Origin: Anaerolineae bacterium
GTDB taxonomy: Bacteria; Chloroflexota; Anaerolineae; Anaerolineales; Villigracilaceae
Reading direction: 5' to 3'
Length of the DNA: 39,320 bases
Assembly: GCA_017303735.1 (NCBI GenBank)
Contig: JAFLCF010000013.1
Span: forward strand, 1-39,320
The notes under the pieces were generated by a model. That model was not told the DNA's origin. It saw only the letters and a program-made list of their open reading frames with translations, and ran no database searches. Each line of letters opens with the position of its first letter. Positions within the stretch are counted from its first letter, which is position 1. Position numbers and translations under genes: made by a program. This document shows positions 8,512 through 15,651 of the stretch, one piece after another.

Positions 8512-8535
8512 GTTCCACGTGTCAGGTTCCATGTT
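8512..8535. repeat. Left arm of 24-bp inverted repeat around four-helix-bundle gene 1
   Basis: This 24-bp segment is the reverse complement of 8950-8973 with 22 of 24 positions matching. It starts three bases after the stop of the NeuB-type gene and ends just before the GGGAGG Shine-Dalgarno of the four-helix-bundle gene. Paired in RNA, the arms would enclose that gene in a long loop. Confidence 0.85.
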
Positions 8536-8553
8536 CCAAGTTGGGAGGTTGAT

Positions 8554-8949
8554 GTGACGGCTGTAACAAAGTTTGAAGATTTGATCGCTTGGCAGGAAGC
8601 ACGGATTTTGGTGAAGTGGATTTACAAGATTACTTCTGACGGAACTTTTGCAAGAGATTTTGGAATGCGCGACCAGATTCAACGTGCGGCAGTTTCAGTA
8701 ATGACTAATATTGCTGAAGGCTTCGACTGCGAGTCGTCAGCAGAATTTGCAAGATTTCTTGGTATCGCCCGTCGTTCGGTAGTTGAGGTTCAATCTCTGT
8801 TGTATGCAGCATTGGATGTTGACCATATTAAACAGGATATTTTTAAATCTCATTACGAACAAGCGAAAAAATGTAAAGCCCTGATCGGTGGTTTGAAGCA
8901 AAGCGTTCTCAAAAACCCACGCCGCAATAATGCTCCATCTCGTGCCTAA
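8554..8949 (+). CDS. Four-helix-bundle protein (23S rRNA IVS / S23 family), copy 1
   Basis: 131 residues from a GTG start that has a strong GGGAGG Shine-Dalgarno. It shows the family pattern: FEDLIAWQEAR at the N-terminus, RDQIQRAAVSVMTNIAEGF in helix 2, EFARFLGIARRS in helix 3, then a fourth helix. Such proteins were first noted in intervening sequences of 23S rRNA; relatives act as nucleic-acid binding accessory proteins of diversity-generating retroelements (bAvd). No reverse transcriptase or rRNA is here. The gene is enclosed by 24-bp inverted repeats (8512-8535, 8950-8973). Confidence 0.85.
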   Translation: MTAVTKFEDLIAWQEARILVKWIYKITSDGTFARDFGMRDQIQRAAVSVMTNIAEGFDCESSAEFARFLGIARRSVVEVQSLLYAALDVDHIKQDIFKSHYEQAKKCKALIGGLKQSVLKNPRRNNAPSRA

Positions 8950-8973
8950 AACCTGGAACCTGACACTTGGAAC
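8950..8973. repeat. Right arm of 24-bp inverted repeat around four-helix-bundle gene 1
   Basis: It begins immediately after the stop codon of the four-helix-bundle gene and ends on the base before the ATG of the next glycosyltransferase. It contains CTGGAACCTGACAC, which also occurs shortly before the glycosyltransferase start at 14692. Confidence 0.85.
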
Positions 8974-10071
8974 ATGAAACTCATTTACTTCTCCCTCGGC
9001 TACTCTACTCACGACTATCGTTTTCTCAAATCCATCTCCGATGGTGGGCATGAGGTTCACTTTGTGCAACTTGAAGGCAATCGGCGGCAGGTGGAAAGCC
9101 GCTCTGTGCCTGAGAATGTGAATCAAGTCATTTGGAAGGGCGGACGCGAACCGTTTACATGGAGCAAACTCCCATCTTTGGTGATGGATTTCAAACGCCT
9201 CTTAAGGGACATCAAGCCTGATCTTGTCCATGCGGGACCGATCCAAACCTGTGCCTTTATCGCCGTGCTCGCTGGCGCGAGTCCGCTGCTGACGATGTCT
9301 TGGGGTTTTGACTTGATGGATGACGTTCACAAGAACAAATGGTGGGAATGGGTTACGCAGTACGTATTACGCCGCACGGATTTCTTCACCAGTGATGCCA
9401 ATGTCACCAAAGATAAAGCGGTTGCCTATGGCATGAACCCTGAGAAGACCATCGTCTTCCCGTGGGGCGTGGACCTCGAACATTTTAGAATGAAGAATGC
9501 GGAAGGCAGAATAGCAAAAGAAGGTTTCGTGCTGTTTTGCAATCGTTCCTGGGAGACTCGTTACGGCGTGGATGTATTGGCGCGTGCTTTTGTGAAAGTG
9601 GCACAGCAGCGTGAGGATGTGCGTCTGATCTTGTTGAATGGTGGGTCGCAGGGTGCAAAACTTCGTCAGATTTTTCAGAGTGGTGATGTGGATGAGTATG
9701 TCACCTACGGTGGGCAGATCTCACAAACAGAGCTGCCTGCTTGGTATCATATGGCAGACTTGTACATCTCGCCTTCGCATGTGGACGGTTCATCTGTATC
9801 ATTGATGGAAGCGTTGGCGTGTGGGTTGCCATGCCTCGTGTCGGATATCCCTGCCAATAAGGAATGGGTGTTTGATGGGGTAAATGGCTGGTTATTCCGA
9901 GATGGCGATGTAGAGCAGCTTGCGGAGAAAATTCTGGCGGCGATGAATCAGCGTGAGAAACTGCCTGAGATCGGCAGAGCAAGCCGCAGCGAGGCAGAGA
10001 AGCGTGCGGATTGGAAAAAGAACGCCGAGACGTTGATGCAGGTCTATCGAAGCCTTGTCAAAGAAGGATAG
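8974..10071 (+). CDS. Glycosyltransferase family 4 (GT-B)
   Basis: 365 residues with a GT-B fold outline. The N-terminal half holds DLVHAGPIQTCAF and MSWGFDL. The C-terminal donor-binding half starts near FCNRSWETRYGVDVL and carries VDGSSVSLMEALACGLP, the equivalent of the EX7E/GT1 motif with Asp in the first position, then DGVNGWLF. It would transfer a sugar from a nucleotide donor at the cytosolic face of the membrane. Donor and acceptor are unknown. No Shine-Dalgarno is visible because the inverted-repeat arm abuts the ATG. Confidence 0.85.
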   Translation: MKLIYFSLGYSTHDYRFLKSISDGGHEVHFVQLEGNRRQVESRSVPENVNQVIWKGGREPFTWSKLPSLVMDFKRLLRDIKPDLVHAGPIQTCAFIAVLAGASPLLTMSWGFDLMDDVHKNKWWEWVTQYVLRRTDFFTSDANVTKDKAVAYGMNPEKTIVFPWGVDLEHFRMKNAEGRIAKEGFVLFCNRSWETRYGVDVLARAFVKVAQQREDVRLILLNGGSQGAKLRQIFQSGDVDEYVTYGGQISQTELPAWYHMADLYISPSHVDGSSVSLMEALACGLPCLVSDIPANKEWVFDGVNGWLFRDGDVEQLAEKILAAMNQREKLPEIGRASRSEAEKRADWKKNAETLMQVYRSLVKEG

Positions 10072-10079
10072 GAGTCAAA

Positions 10080-10841
10080 ATGCTTACATTCGAACAATTG
10101 GTGGATGGCTTTCGCAAGCTGGGCGTGATGGAAGGCGATACGTTGCTTGTGCATAGTTCATATAAATCGTTCGGCGAAGTGGACGGCGGACCCGCGACAG
10201 TTAACCGCGCATTGGAAGCAGCGGTTGCTACCGATAAAGTTGGGACACTGATCATGCCGACCTTTAATTTTGATTTCAACAAAGGTGAAGCGTGGGATGT
10301 GCGCACGACGCCTTCGAAGATGGGCGTGTTGACGGAGTTGGTGCGTAAAGACCCGCGCGCCAAGCGAGTCTTTCATCCGTTCTATTCGTTTGCGATCCTT
10401 GGAAAGCATGCTGAGATGTTGGGTTCGTTGCGCTACAAGAGCGCCTATGAACGCGATTCTGTTTTTGGAAAACTGCGTGATCTGGATGGCAAAATTATGG
10501 TGATCGGCTTGTCTTATAACAACAGCATGACCTTCTTCCATCATATCGAGCAAGTGGAAGGTGTGGATTATCGCTTCTTGAAACAGTTCACCGGACAGGT
10601 GACGGATGAGAACGGTAATACCTATACCGATACGTTTGAGATGCTTGTGCGCGATATTGATAAAGGCGTGTTGACTATGGTGGACCCGATGGGTGCCTTG
10701 ATGGAAGAACACGGGGTGATTAAGTCTGCAAAGATCGGGGAGGCGGATGTGAAGTTGATGAAGGCAAATGAGGTCTATGAATTTACGGCGCGTGAGATGC
10801 GGCGCGACCCGCATTTGTTGTATCAGATCGAGAAGAAGTAA
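10080..10841 (+). CDS. AAC(3)-fold N-acetyltransferase, probably sugar-modifying
   Basis: 253 residues of the aminoglycoside 3-N-acetyltransferase (Antibiotic_NAT, YokD) family. Visible are DTLLVHSSYKSFGEVDGGP, GTLIMPTFNFDF, FHPFYSFAILG and NNSMTFFHHIEQ, in the usual order for the acetyl-CoA fold. The ATG at 10080 has GGAG nine bases upstream and follows the stop of the glycosyltransferase by eight bases. Family members in polysaccharide clusters are thought to acetylate amino sugars rather than antibiotics. I infer N-acylation of an amino-sugar precursor or product of the locus; resistance is not implied. Confidence 0.8.
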   Translation: MLTFEQLVDGFRKLGVMEGDTLLVHSSYKSFGEVDGGPATVNRALEAAVATDKVGTLIMPTFNFDFNKGEAWDVRTTPSKMGVLTELVRKDPRAKRVFHPFYSFAILGKHAEMLGSLRYKSAYERDSVFGKLRDLDGKIMVIGLSYNNSMTFFHHIEQVEGVDYRFLKQFTGQVTDENGNTYTDTFEMLVRDIDKGVLTMVDPMGALMEEHGVIKSAKIGEADVKLMKANEVYEFTAREMRRDPHLLYQIEKK

Positions 10842-10845
10842 ATTC

Positions 10846-11010
10846 GGTGGTTGAGTAGGCGACGGGAGTTTTTGTGTCTGTGCAAGGCTTCTTGCCACCG
10901 TCGCCGTATCGAAACCACCAGTAACATGTAAACAAGAAATTTTAAGTTAGTATGCAATTCAGTAGTGTGGTTTCGATACGCCCCGAAGAGCGCGGGGCTA
11001 CTCAACCACC
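10846..11010. repeat. REPIN-like pair of REP-type palindromes (pair 2)
   Basis: The first copy (10846-10919) runs from GGTGGTTGAGTAG to CGTATCGAAACCACC. The second (10967-11010) runs from GTGGTTTCGATACG to GGCTACTCAACCACC, in opposite orientation. An inner CCCCG...CGGGG stem is visible in the second. The pair occupies the spacer between the acetyltransferase stop and the GIY-YIG start. Confidence 0.88.
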
Positions 11011-11030
11011 GTTTGGAATGTGAATTTTTT

Positions 11031-11345
11031 ATGGCATGGATGTATATTCTCCAATGTTCTGATGACTCGTATTATGTTGGATCGACTAAGAATCTTGAAT
11101 TGCGCTTTTCACAGCATCAAAGCGGTAAAGGCTCAAAGTATACATCTGGTAGATTGCCAGTTACCCTGGTTTATTGTGAAGAATATGACCGTGTTTCCGA
11201 TGCATTTTATAGAGAGAAACAAGTCCAAGGCTGGACTCGACGCAAGCGTGAAGCCTTGATAAATGGAAATCCAGAATTGTTGCCTGCACTTGCGAAAAAG
11301 ATCTTTGATAAAAGTAAAATAAAGGACAACTTGGTGGTTGAATAG
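11031..11345 (+). CDS. GIY-YIG nuclease family protein (UPF0213/YhbQ-like)
   Basis: 104 residues. The short GIY-YIG domain reads MYILQCSDDSYYVG at the N-terminus, then LELRFSQH with the conserved arginine, and REKQVQGWTRRKREALI with the catalytic glutamate. The ATG at 11031 is preferred because upstream codons only translate the repeat; an ATG at 11040 is also possible. The last codons (VVE, stop) are supplied by the next REP-like copy. The gene sits exactly between two REPIN-like pairs, inside a polysaccharide operon where it has no obvious role. Confidence 0.85.
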   Translation: MAWMYILQCSDDSYYVGSTKNLELRFSQHQSGKGSKYTSGRLPVTLVYCEEYDRVSDAFYREKQVQGWTRRKREALINGNPELLPALAKKIFDKSKIKDNLVVE

Positions 11346-11452
11346 GGCGAGTGCTTTTCTCACCAGTATCGAAACCACCAATAAGCAAAATACTTTTGTT
11401 GTATGTTGGTTTCGATACGCTGCAAAGAACAAGAACGCGGCTACTCAACCAC
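11333..11452. repeat. REPIN-like pair of REP-type palindromes (pair 3)
   Basis: The first copy (11333-11379, GGTGGTTGAATAG to AGTATCGAAACCACC) overlaps the 3' end of the GIY-YIG gene. The second (11405-11452, GTTGGTTTCGATACG to CTACTCAACCAC) is inverted. The arrangement is the same as in pairs 1 and 2, with a 25-bp spacer. Confidence 0.87.
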
Positions 11453-11465
11453 GATTTGGAATTAA

Positions 11466-12791
11466 ATGAAACCATACACCTCCCTCAAATCCATCCTCGC
11501 GGAATTCTTTCCGCTGCATCGCACGCTTGTTTCTGACGACCACGATAAAACTCTCGAGATCGTCGGTTCTTACATGCCTGAGTCTTCGAATTACACTATC
11601 GAGACCTATGCTCCACTGACACAAGTGTGGACTTGGAAAGTGCCGGAACGATATGTGGTTCACGAAGCGTATTTAGAGATCGAAGGCGGTGAGCGCGTGG
11701 TGGATTTCAAGGATAATCCCCTGCACATCGTTTCATATTCTCTGCCAGTTGATAAAGTTTTGAGCTTTGACGAACTGCAACCGCATTTGTATTTCAACGA
11801 GAAACTTCCGCACACGGTGCCGTGGGTTTTCAAATATTATGAACGCAGTTGGGGCTTTTGTTTGCCGAAGAACACCTTCGATAAACTTCCACGCGATAAA
11901 AAATACCGTGCAGTCATAAAATCCGAATTCATCACCGACCCGGCGCAGGGATTCAAAGTTGCCACTGCAGTCGTCCACCCCGAAGGCGGACCGAACCCCG
12001 AAGCGGGCGAGTTCCTTGTGCAGGCGCATACCTGTCACCCCATGCAAGCGAATGACGATGGCGCGGGTGTGGTCAGCACGATTGAGTTGGCGCGAAGACT
12101 CGCTGAAAAGCCGTTGCCACCCGGCTCGATGAGCGTCCGCTTCTGGTTTGGACCCGAGACCATTGGCACCATCGCCTGGCTGGCTCATAATGAGAACCTG
12201 ATTCCGAATCTGCGCGGCGGCATTTTCATGGAGATGACCGGCAATCAAAACAAGATCGCATGGCATCATACAAGACAACACGATCATCTACTCGACCGTA
12301 TTACCAAATTCGTTTTGCATGATACTGAACATGATGAGCGTGACTTCGCTGCTGCGCCCGCAAACGATGAGCGCGTCATCAATGGACCGGGCGTGAATGT
12401 TCCGTGTATTTCCATCAACCGCTTCCCTTATGATCAGTATCACACCACCGACGATAATCTCGACATCATGCACGAAGATATGCTCGTCGGCGCGGCGCAG
12501 ACTGCAGAAGATATCATCCGCATTTATGCCAGCAATTACACGCCCAAACGCACATTCCGCGGACCAGTCTTCCTCAGCGGCTACGGTCTCTGGGTGGACT
12601 GGCGCGAGAACTGGGCGCTCAATCGCGCCATCGAAAAGATCATGATGCGCTTTGAAGGTCAGCATACGATTTTTGAGATTGCCGAACAGGTCGGGCTGGA
12701 TTATTGGACTGTCCGTGATTATGTGGAAAAATTCCGCGCGAAAGGGTTTGTCAATCCGCTGCCGATTCCGTTTGAAGGGGATACCGCGTAG
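11466..12791 (+). CDS. DUF4910 (M28-like) aminopeptidase-like protein of polysaccharide loci
   Basis: 441 residues. The catalytic domain shows metal-ligand candidates of the M28 type: H188 and H191 in HTCHP, D197-D198 in NDDGAG, a glutamate in WFGPETIG, another in MEMTG, and YHTTDDNLD. The last ~80 residues look like a winged-helix domain (IFEIAEQVGLDYWTVRDYVEKF). The family recurs beside NeuB, AAC(3)-fold and SpsF-like genes, as here. Metal-dependent hydrolysis of an amide on a sugar or peptide-linked precursor is possible but not shown. The stop codon lies in the palindromic repeat at 12787-12863. Confidence 0.75.
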   Translation: MKPYTSLKSILAEFFPLHRTLVSDDHDKTLEIVGSYMPESSNYTIETYAPLTQVWTWKVPERYVVHEAYLEIEGGERVVDFKDNPLHIVSYSLPVDKVLSFDELQPHLYFNEKLPHTVPWVFKYYERSWGFCLPKNTFDKLPRDKKYRAVIKSEFITDPAQGFKVATAVVHPEGGPNPEAGEFLVQAHTCHPMQANDDGAGVVSTIELARRLAEKPLPPGSMSVRFWFGPETIGTIAWLAHNENLIPNLRGGIFMEMTGNQNKIAWHHTRQHDHLLDRITKFVLHDTEHDERDFAAAPANDERVINGPGVNVPCISINRFPYDQYHTTDDNLDIMHEDMLVGAAQTAEDIIRIYASNYTPKRTFRGPVFLSGYGLWVDWRENWALNRAIEKIMMRFEGQHTIFEIAEQVGLDYWTVRDYVEKFRAKGFVNPLPIPFEGDTA

Positions 12792-12863
12792 GGACAGGGC
12801 TTGCCCTTGTCCTCGATTTGCAAAGGACAACCCCAAAGGACGACCGCGAGGGTCGTCCCTACG
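12787..12863. repeat. Palindromic repeat element with two inner hairpins
   Basis: The element is bounded by the inverted repeat CGTAGGGAC (12787-12795) / GTCCCTACG (12855-12863). Inside are two hairpins: GGACAGGG...CCTTGTCC at 12792-12812 and GGACGACC...GGTCGTCC at 12838-12858. The left end supplies the stop codon (TAG, 12789-12791) of the DUF4910 gene. It looks like a miniature interspersed element; no coding capacity is seen. Confidence 0.8.
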
Positions 12864-12870
12864 AGATGAT

Positions 12871-13686
12871 ATGAAACCAAAAATAGTTGCCATCATTCAA
12901 GGACGCATGTCCTCCTCCCGTTTGCCGGGGAAAATCCTTGCCGATATCGGCGGACAGCCGATGTTGAGTCGTGTGTATGTCCGCACAGCCAGAGCGAAGA
13001 CTCTCAATGAGGTCATCTTCGCCACGACCACAGACGCTTCTGACGACCCGGTGGCGGAATACTGTGATTTCTCGGGCATTCCCCACACCCGAGGCAGTTT
13101 GTTCGACGTGTTGGACAGGTATTACCAAGCCGCGAAAGAAGCCAAAGCCGATGTGGTTGTGCGCATCACGGCGGATTGTCCGGTCATTGACCCGGAGTTG
13201 ATCGATAACGTGGTCAATACCCTGCTCGAAGATGAATATGATTTTGTCTGCAACCGCCTCCCACCGCCGTGGACGCGCACCTATCCCATCGGCTTGGATG
13301 TGGAAGCCTGCACGTTCAAGGTCTTGAAGAAAGCATGGAAAGAAGCCAAAGAGCCCCAACACCGTGAACATGCCATGCCATATTTCTATGAAGGCGTGGA
13401 ACTATCAACTGTCAACCGCCAACTACAAACCGGCACTTCCCCTCGCGGATATAATATCGCCCTGCTGCATCACACCACCGATTTCGGCGATTATCGCTGG
13501 ACGGTGGACACGCCCGAAGACCTTGAATTCATGCGTCAGGTCTATTCTCGTTTTGACGGGCGTGATGACTTCAACTGGAAAGAAGTTTTAGACTTGGTGC
13601 ATGACAACCCTGAACTCGCAAAAATCAACGCGAATGTCCAGCATAAAACATTGAAAGATCTCGACGAACGAGCCACTGGTAACTGA
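12871..13686 (+). CDS. SpsF-like cytidylyltransferase (CMP-nonulosonate synthetase candidate)
   Basis: 271 residues of the CTP_transf_3 / SpsF type. The nucleotide-binding N-terminus reads AIIQGRMSSSRLPGK (about 7-21), followed by VVRITADCPVIDPELID and TVDTPEDLEF near the C-terminus. In Bacillus subtilis spsE (NeuB homologue) and spsF are neighbours, and here NeuB1 lies 4 kb upstream in the same run of genes. I infer that this protein activates the NeuB1 product as a CMP-sugar. The ATG at 12871 follows the palindromic repeat; no strong Shine-Dalgarno is seen. Confidence 0.78.
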   Translation: MKPKIVAIIQGRMSSSRLPGKILADIGGQPMLSRVYVRTARAKTLNEVIFATTTDASDDPVAEYCDFSGIPHTRGSLFDVLDRYYQAAKEAKADVVVRITADCPVIDPELIDNVVNTLLEDEYDFVCNRLPPPWTRTYPIGLDVEACTFKVLKKAWKEAKEPQHREHAMPYFYEGVELSTVNRQLQTGTSPRGYNIALLHHTTDFGDYRWTVDTPEDLEFMRQVYSRFDGRDDFNWKEVLDLVHDNPELAKINANVQHKTLKDLDERATGN

Positions 13687-13691
13687 TAACT

Positions 13692-14597
13692 GTGTCACTG
13701 ATTACTTTATTTTCCGCTCCCAAGCCTTTTACCAATCCGCATATCGCGATGATTCAACGCAACGCTATCAAGTCTTGGACGTTGTTGCCTGATGTCGAAG
13801 TTATTTTATTGGGTGAAGAAACCGGGCTCGCCGAAGCCGCCAAAGAACTTGGCGTGAAGCACATCCCTCACGTGGAGCGCAACCCCAATGGCGTTCCGTT
13901 GATCTCGTCCATGTTCAAGCTGGTGCGCGAGAACTCGAACAGCGAATTGCTTTGCATCATCAATGCCGATATGGTCTTGATGCCCGATTTTGTGGAAGCG
14001 GCGAAGCAGGTCAAAGGTCTAAGGTCGGAGTTTGTTTTGTTGAGTCAGCGTTGGGATTTGGACGTGACTACCTCCATTGATTTTTCGGGAGACTGGAGCC
14101 GCGGTCTGCGGTCCATGGTCAATGGTCAGGGGCAGCTTCACCGTCCCGCTGGAAGCGATTTTTTCCTCTTCCCCAAAAACTGCTACACCGACATTCCAAA
14201 TTTCAGTATCGGCCGCGCCGGTTGGGATAATTGGATGATCTACAAAGCTCGCAAAGAAAATTGGGCAGTCATTGATTGCACGCCCTCGCTGATGATCGTT
14301 CATCAGAACCATGATTATGCCCATCTGCCTGGCGGGAAATCGCACTACGATCACCCCGACACGAACGAGAATATTCGGCGGGCAGGCGGGCAGGCGAACA
14401 TCCGTTACACCATTTTGGATTCAACCCATCAACTTGCGGATGGTAAACTTATCCGCCCGAAGATGACATCGCTGCGCTTCACTCGCCGCCTTGAGCTGGT
14501 TCTTCGTACCCTGTTCTTTTTCCTCCCCGAAAATGTGATCGAGAACATTGCAAGACCGAAGCGCTGGCAGAAGAGATTGAAAAAGATATTTAAATGA
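13692..14597 (+). CDS. GT-A type glycosyltransferase-like protein
   Basis: 301 residues from a GTG start five bases after the previous stop. The N-terminus ITLFSAPKPFTNPHIAMIQ and the DXD-like INADMVLMPDF fit a GT-A nucleotide-sugar transferase. SIGRAGWDNWM and the His-rich HQNHDYAHLPGG are conserved-looking acceptor-side motifs. There are no membrane segments, though the basic C-terminus may associate with the membrane. The family assignment is tentative. Two short in-frame tandem repeats (about 14010-14030 and 14110-14130) resemble the intergenic repeat units. Confidence 0.7.
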   Translation: MSLITLFSAPKPFTNPHIAMIQRNAIKSWTLLPDVEVILLGEETGLAEAAKELGVKHIPHVERNPNGVPLISSMFKLVRENSNSELLCIINADMVLMPDFVEAAKQVKGLRSEFVLLSQRWDLDVTTSIDFSGDWSRGLRSMVNGQGQLHRPAGSDFFLFPKNCYTDIPNFSIGRAGWDNWMIYKARKENWAVIDCTPSLMIVHQNHDYAHLPGGKSHYDHPDTNENIRRAGGQANIRYTILDSTHQLADGKLIRPKMTSLRFTRRLELVLRTLFFFLPENVIENIARPKRWQKRLKKIFK

Positions 14598-14600
14598 TGT

Positions 14601-14690
14601 GGTCAAAAGTCGAAGATCAATGGTCAACCGACTTTCGACTTTTGACCTTCGACCCAAAACCTGAACCCTGAACCCTGGAACCTGACACCC
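14601..14690. repeat. Spacer hairpin plus AACCCTG tandem repeats
   Basis: GGTCAAAAGTCGAA (14601-14614) is perfectly complementary to TTCGACTTTTGACC (14634-14647), a 14-bp stem with a 19-base loop. It is followed by tandem AACCCTG-like units ending in CTGGAACCTGACAC shortly before the ATG of the next gene. The latter 14-mer is shared with the repeat arm at 8950-8973. Confidence 0.8.
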
Positions 14691-14691
14691 G

Positions 14692-15639
14692 ATGAGAAAA
14701 GGTCAAAACCCCGCCAAGTTCGTCAAAGACGTTGCCCGCCCTGAAAGAATCACGGTGGCGCTGTTGAACTACATCCCCTTCCTGAGCGGATTCTATGCTG
14801 AGACTCTCGATGTTTTGAAAGTCTCACTTGAGTCCATGCGCAAGGATGCGGGTTTGCCGTTTGACTTGATGATCTTCGACAATGGATCCTGTGCAGAAGT
14901 GCGTGAATATCTTGTGAATGAAAAGGAAGAGGGACGAATTCAATATTTGATTCTCTCTGAGAAGAATATGGGTAAGGGTGGCGCATGGAATGTAATGCTG
15001 GCAGGCGCGCCGGGTGAGATCATTGCTTACACCGATGCAGATGTTCTTTTTTCCCCGAACTGGCTTTCACGTTCGGTGGAATTACTCGAAACCTTCCCGA
15101 ATGTGGGCATGGTGACGGCGCGACCGTATCGCACCTCGCCAGAGTTGTATTCGTCTACATTGGAATGGGCAAAGAAAAATGCGACTCTCGATGAGGGTCA
15201 ATTTATTCCTTGGGAGACATTCTTGGAATTCAATCTCTCACTTGGGCAGACCGAGGAAGAGAATGTGAAAGTCTATGCAGAGACCAGCGATTGGCGTATT
15301 CAATACAAAGGTGTGACGGCGCTTGCGGGCGCAAGTCACTGGCAGTTCACGGCGTATAAATCTACCTTGCAGCAGTTCCTTCCCTTCGACATGGACAAGC
15401 CCATGGGGCAAGTCCGTCAGCTCGATAAACGTATGAATGACGCCGGATTGTTGCGCCTGATGGTCTCAGATCCGCTGGCGATGAATATGTCTAATACGCT
15501 GGGGTATTTGCGCGGGGAGCTAAAGAAAGAAAGAGTAAAGAAGAAAGAAAGTTTTGGAAAGCACGTGTTGGAGATCGGGTTTATCAAGAAGATGTTGCTG
15601 GCGGTTTATAACAAAATTTTTAGTTGGTATTATTCATAA
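14692..15639 (+). CDS. Glycosyltransferase family 2 (GT-A)
   Basis: 315 residues. ITVALLNYIPFLSGF opens the nucleotide-binding fold. FDNGS and MGKGGAWNVML follow, and IAYTDADVLFSPNWL carries the DXD metal motif, so this is a GT2-type transferase. The C-terminal ~50 residues are basic and hydrophobic (FGKHVLEIGFIKKMLLAVYNKIF), perhaps a membrane-contact helix. The Lys/Glu-rich KKERVKKKES segment is encoded by a purine repeat at 15526-15552. This is the last gene of the run; a minus-strand gene ends 13 bp downstream. Confidence 0.82.
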   Translation: MRKGQNPAKFVKDVARPERITVALLNYIPFLSGFYAETLDVLKVSLESMRKDAGLPFDLMIFDNGSCAEVREYLVNEKEEGRIQYLILSEKNMGKGGAWNVMLAGAPGEIIAYTDADVLFSPNWLSRSVELLETFPNVGMVTARPYRTSPELYSSTLEWAKKNATLDEGQFIPWETFLEFNLSLGQTEEENVKVYAETSDWRIQYKGVTALAGASHWQFTAYKSTLQQFLPFDMDKPMGQVRQLDKRMNDAGLLRLMVSDPLAMNMSNTLGYLRGELKKERVKKKESFGKHVLEIGFIKKMLLAVYNKIFSWYYS

Positions 15640-15651
15640 TGACTCAAATTG

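Noticed and set aside
8554..8949. Diversity-generating retroelement accessory gene (Avd)
   Set aside because: No reverse transcriptase, template repeat or variable repeat is visible around either four-helix-bundle gene.
10080..10841. Aminoglycoside resistance gene
   Set aside because: The fold is that of AAC(3), but the context is sugar biosynthesis and many family members are not resistance enzymes.
10965..11030. Longer N-terminus for the GIY-YIG protein
   Set aside because: The extra codons translate the palindromic repeat and precede the conserved domain start.
3619..13686. Complete pseudaminic acid pathway
   Set aside because: PseC, PseG and PseH are not visible and NeuB1 motifs look closer to NeuB/LegI than to PseI.
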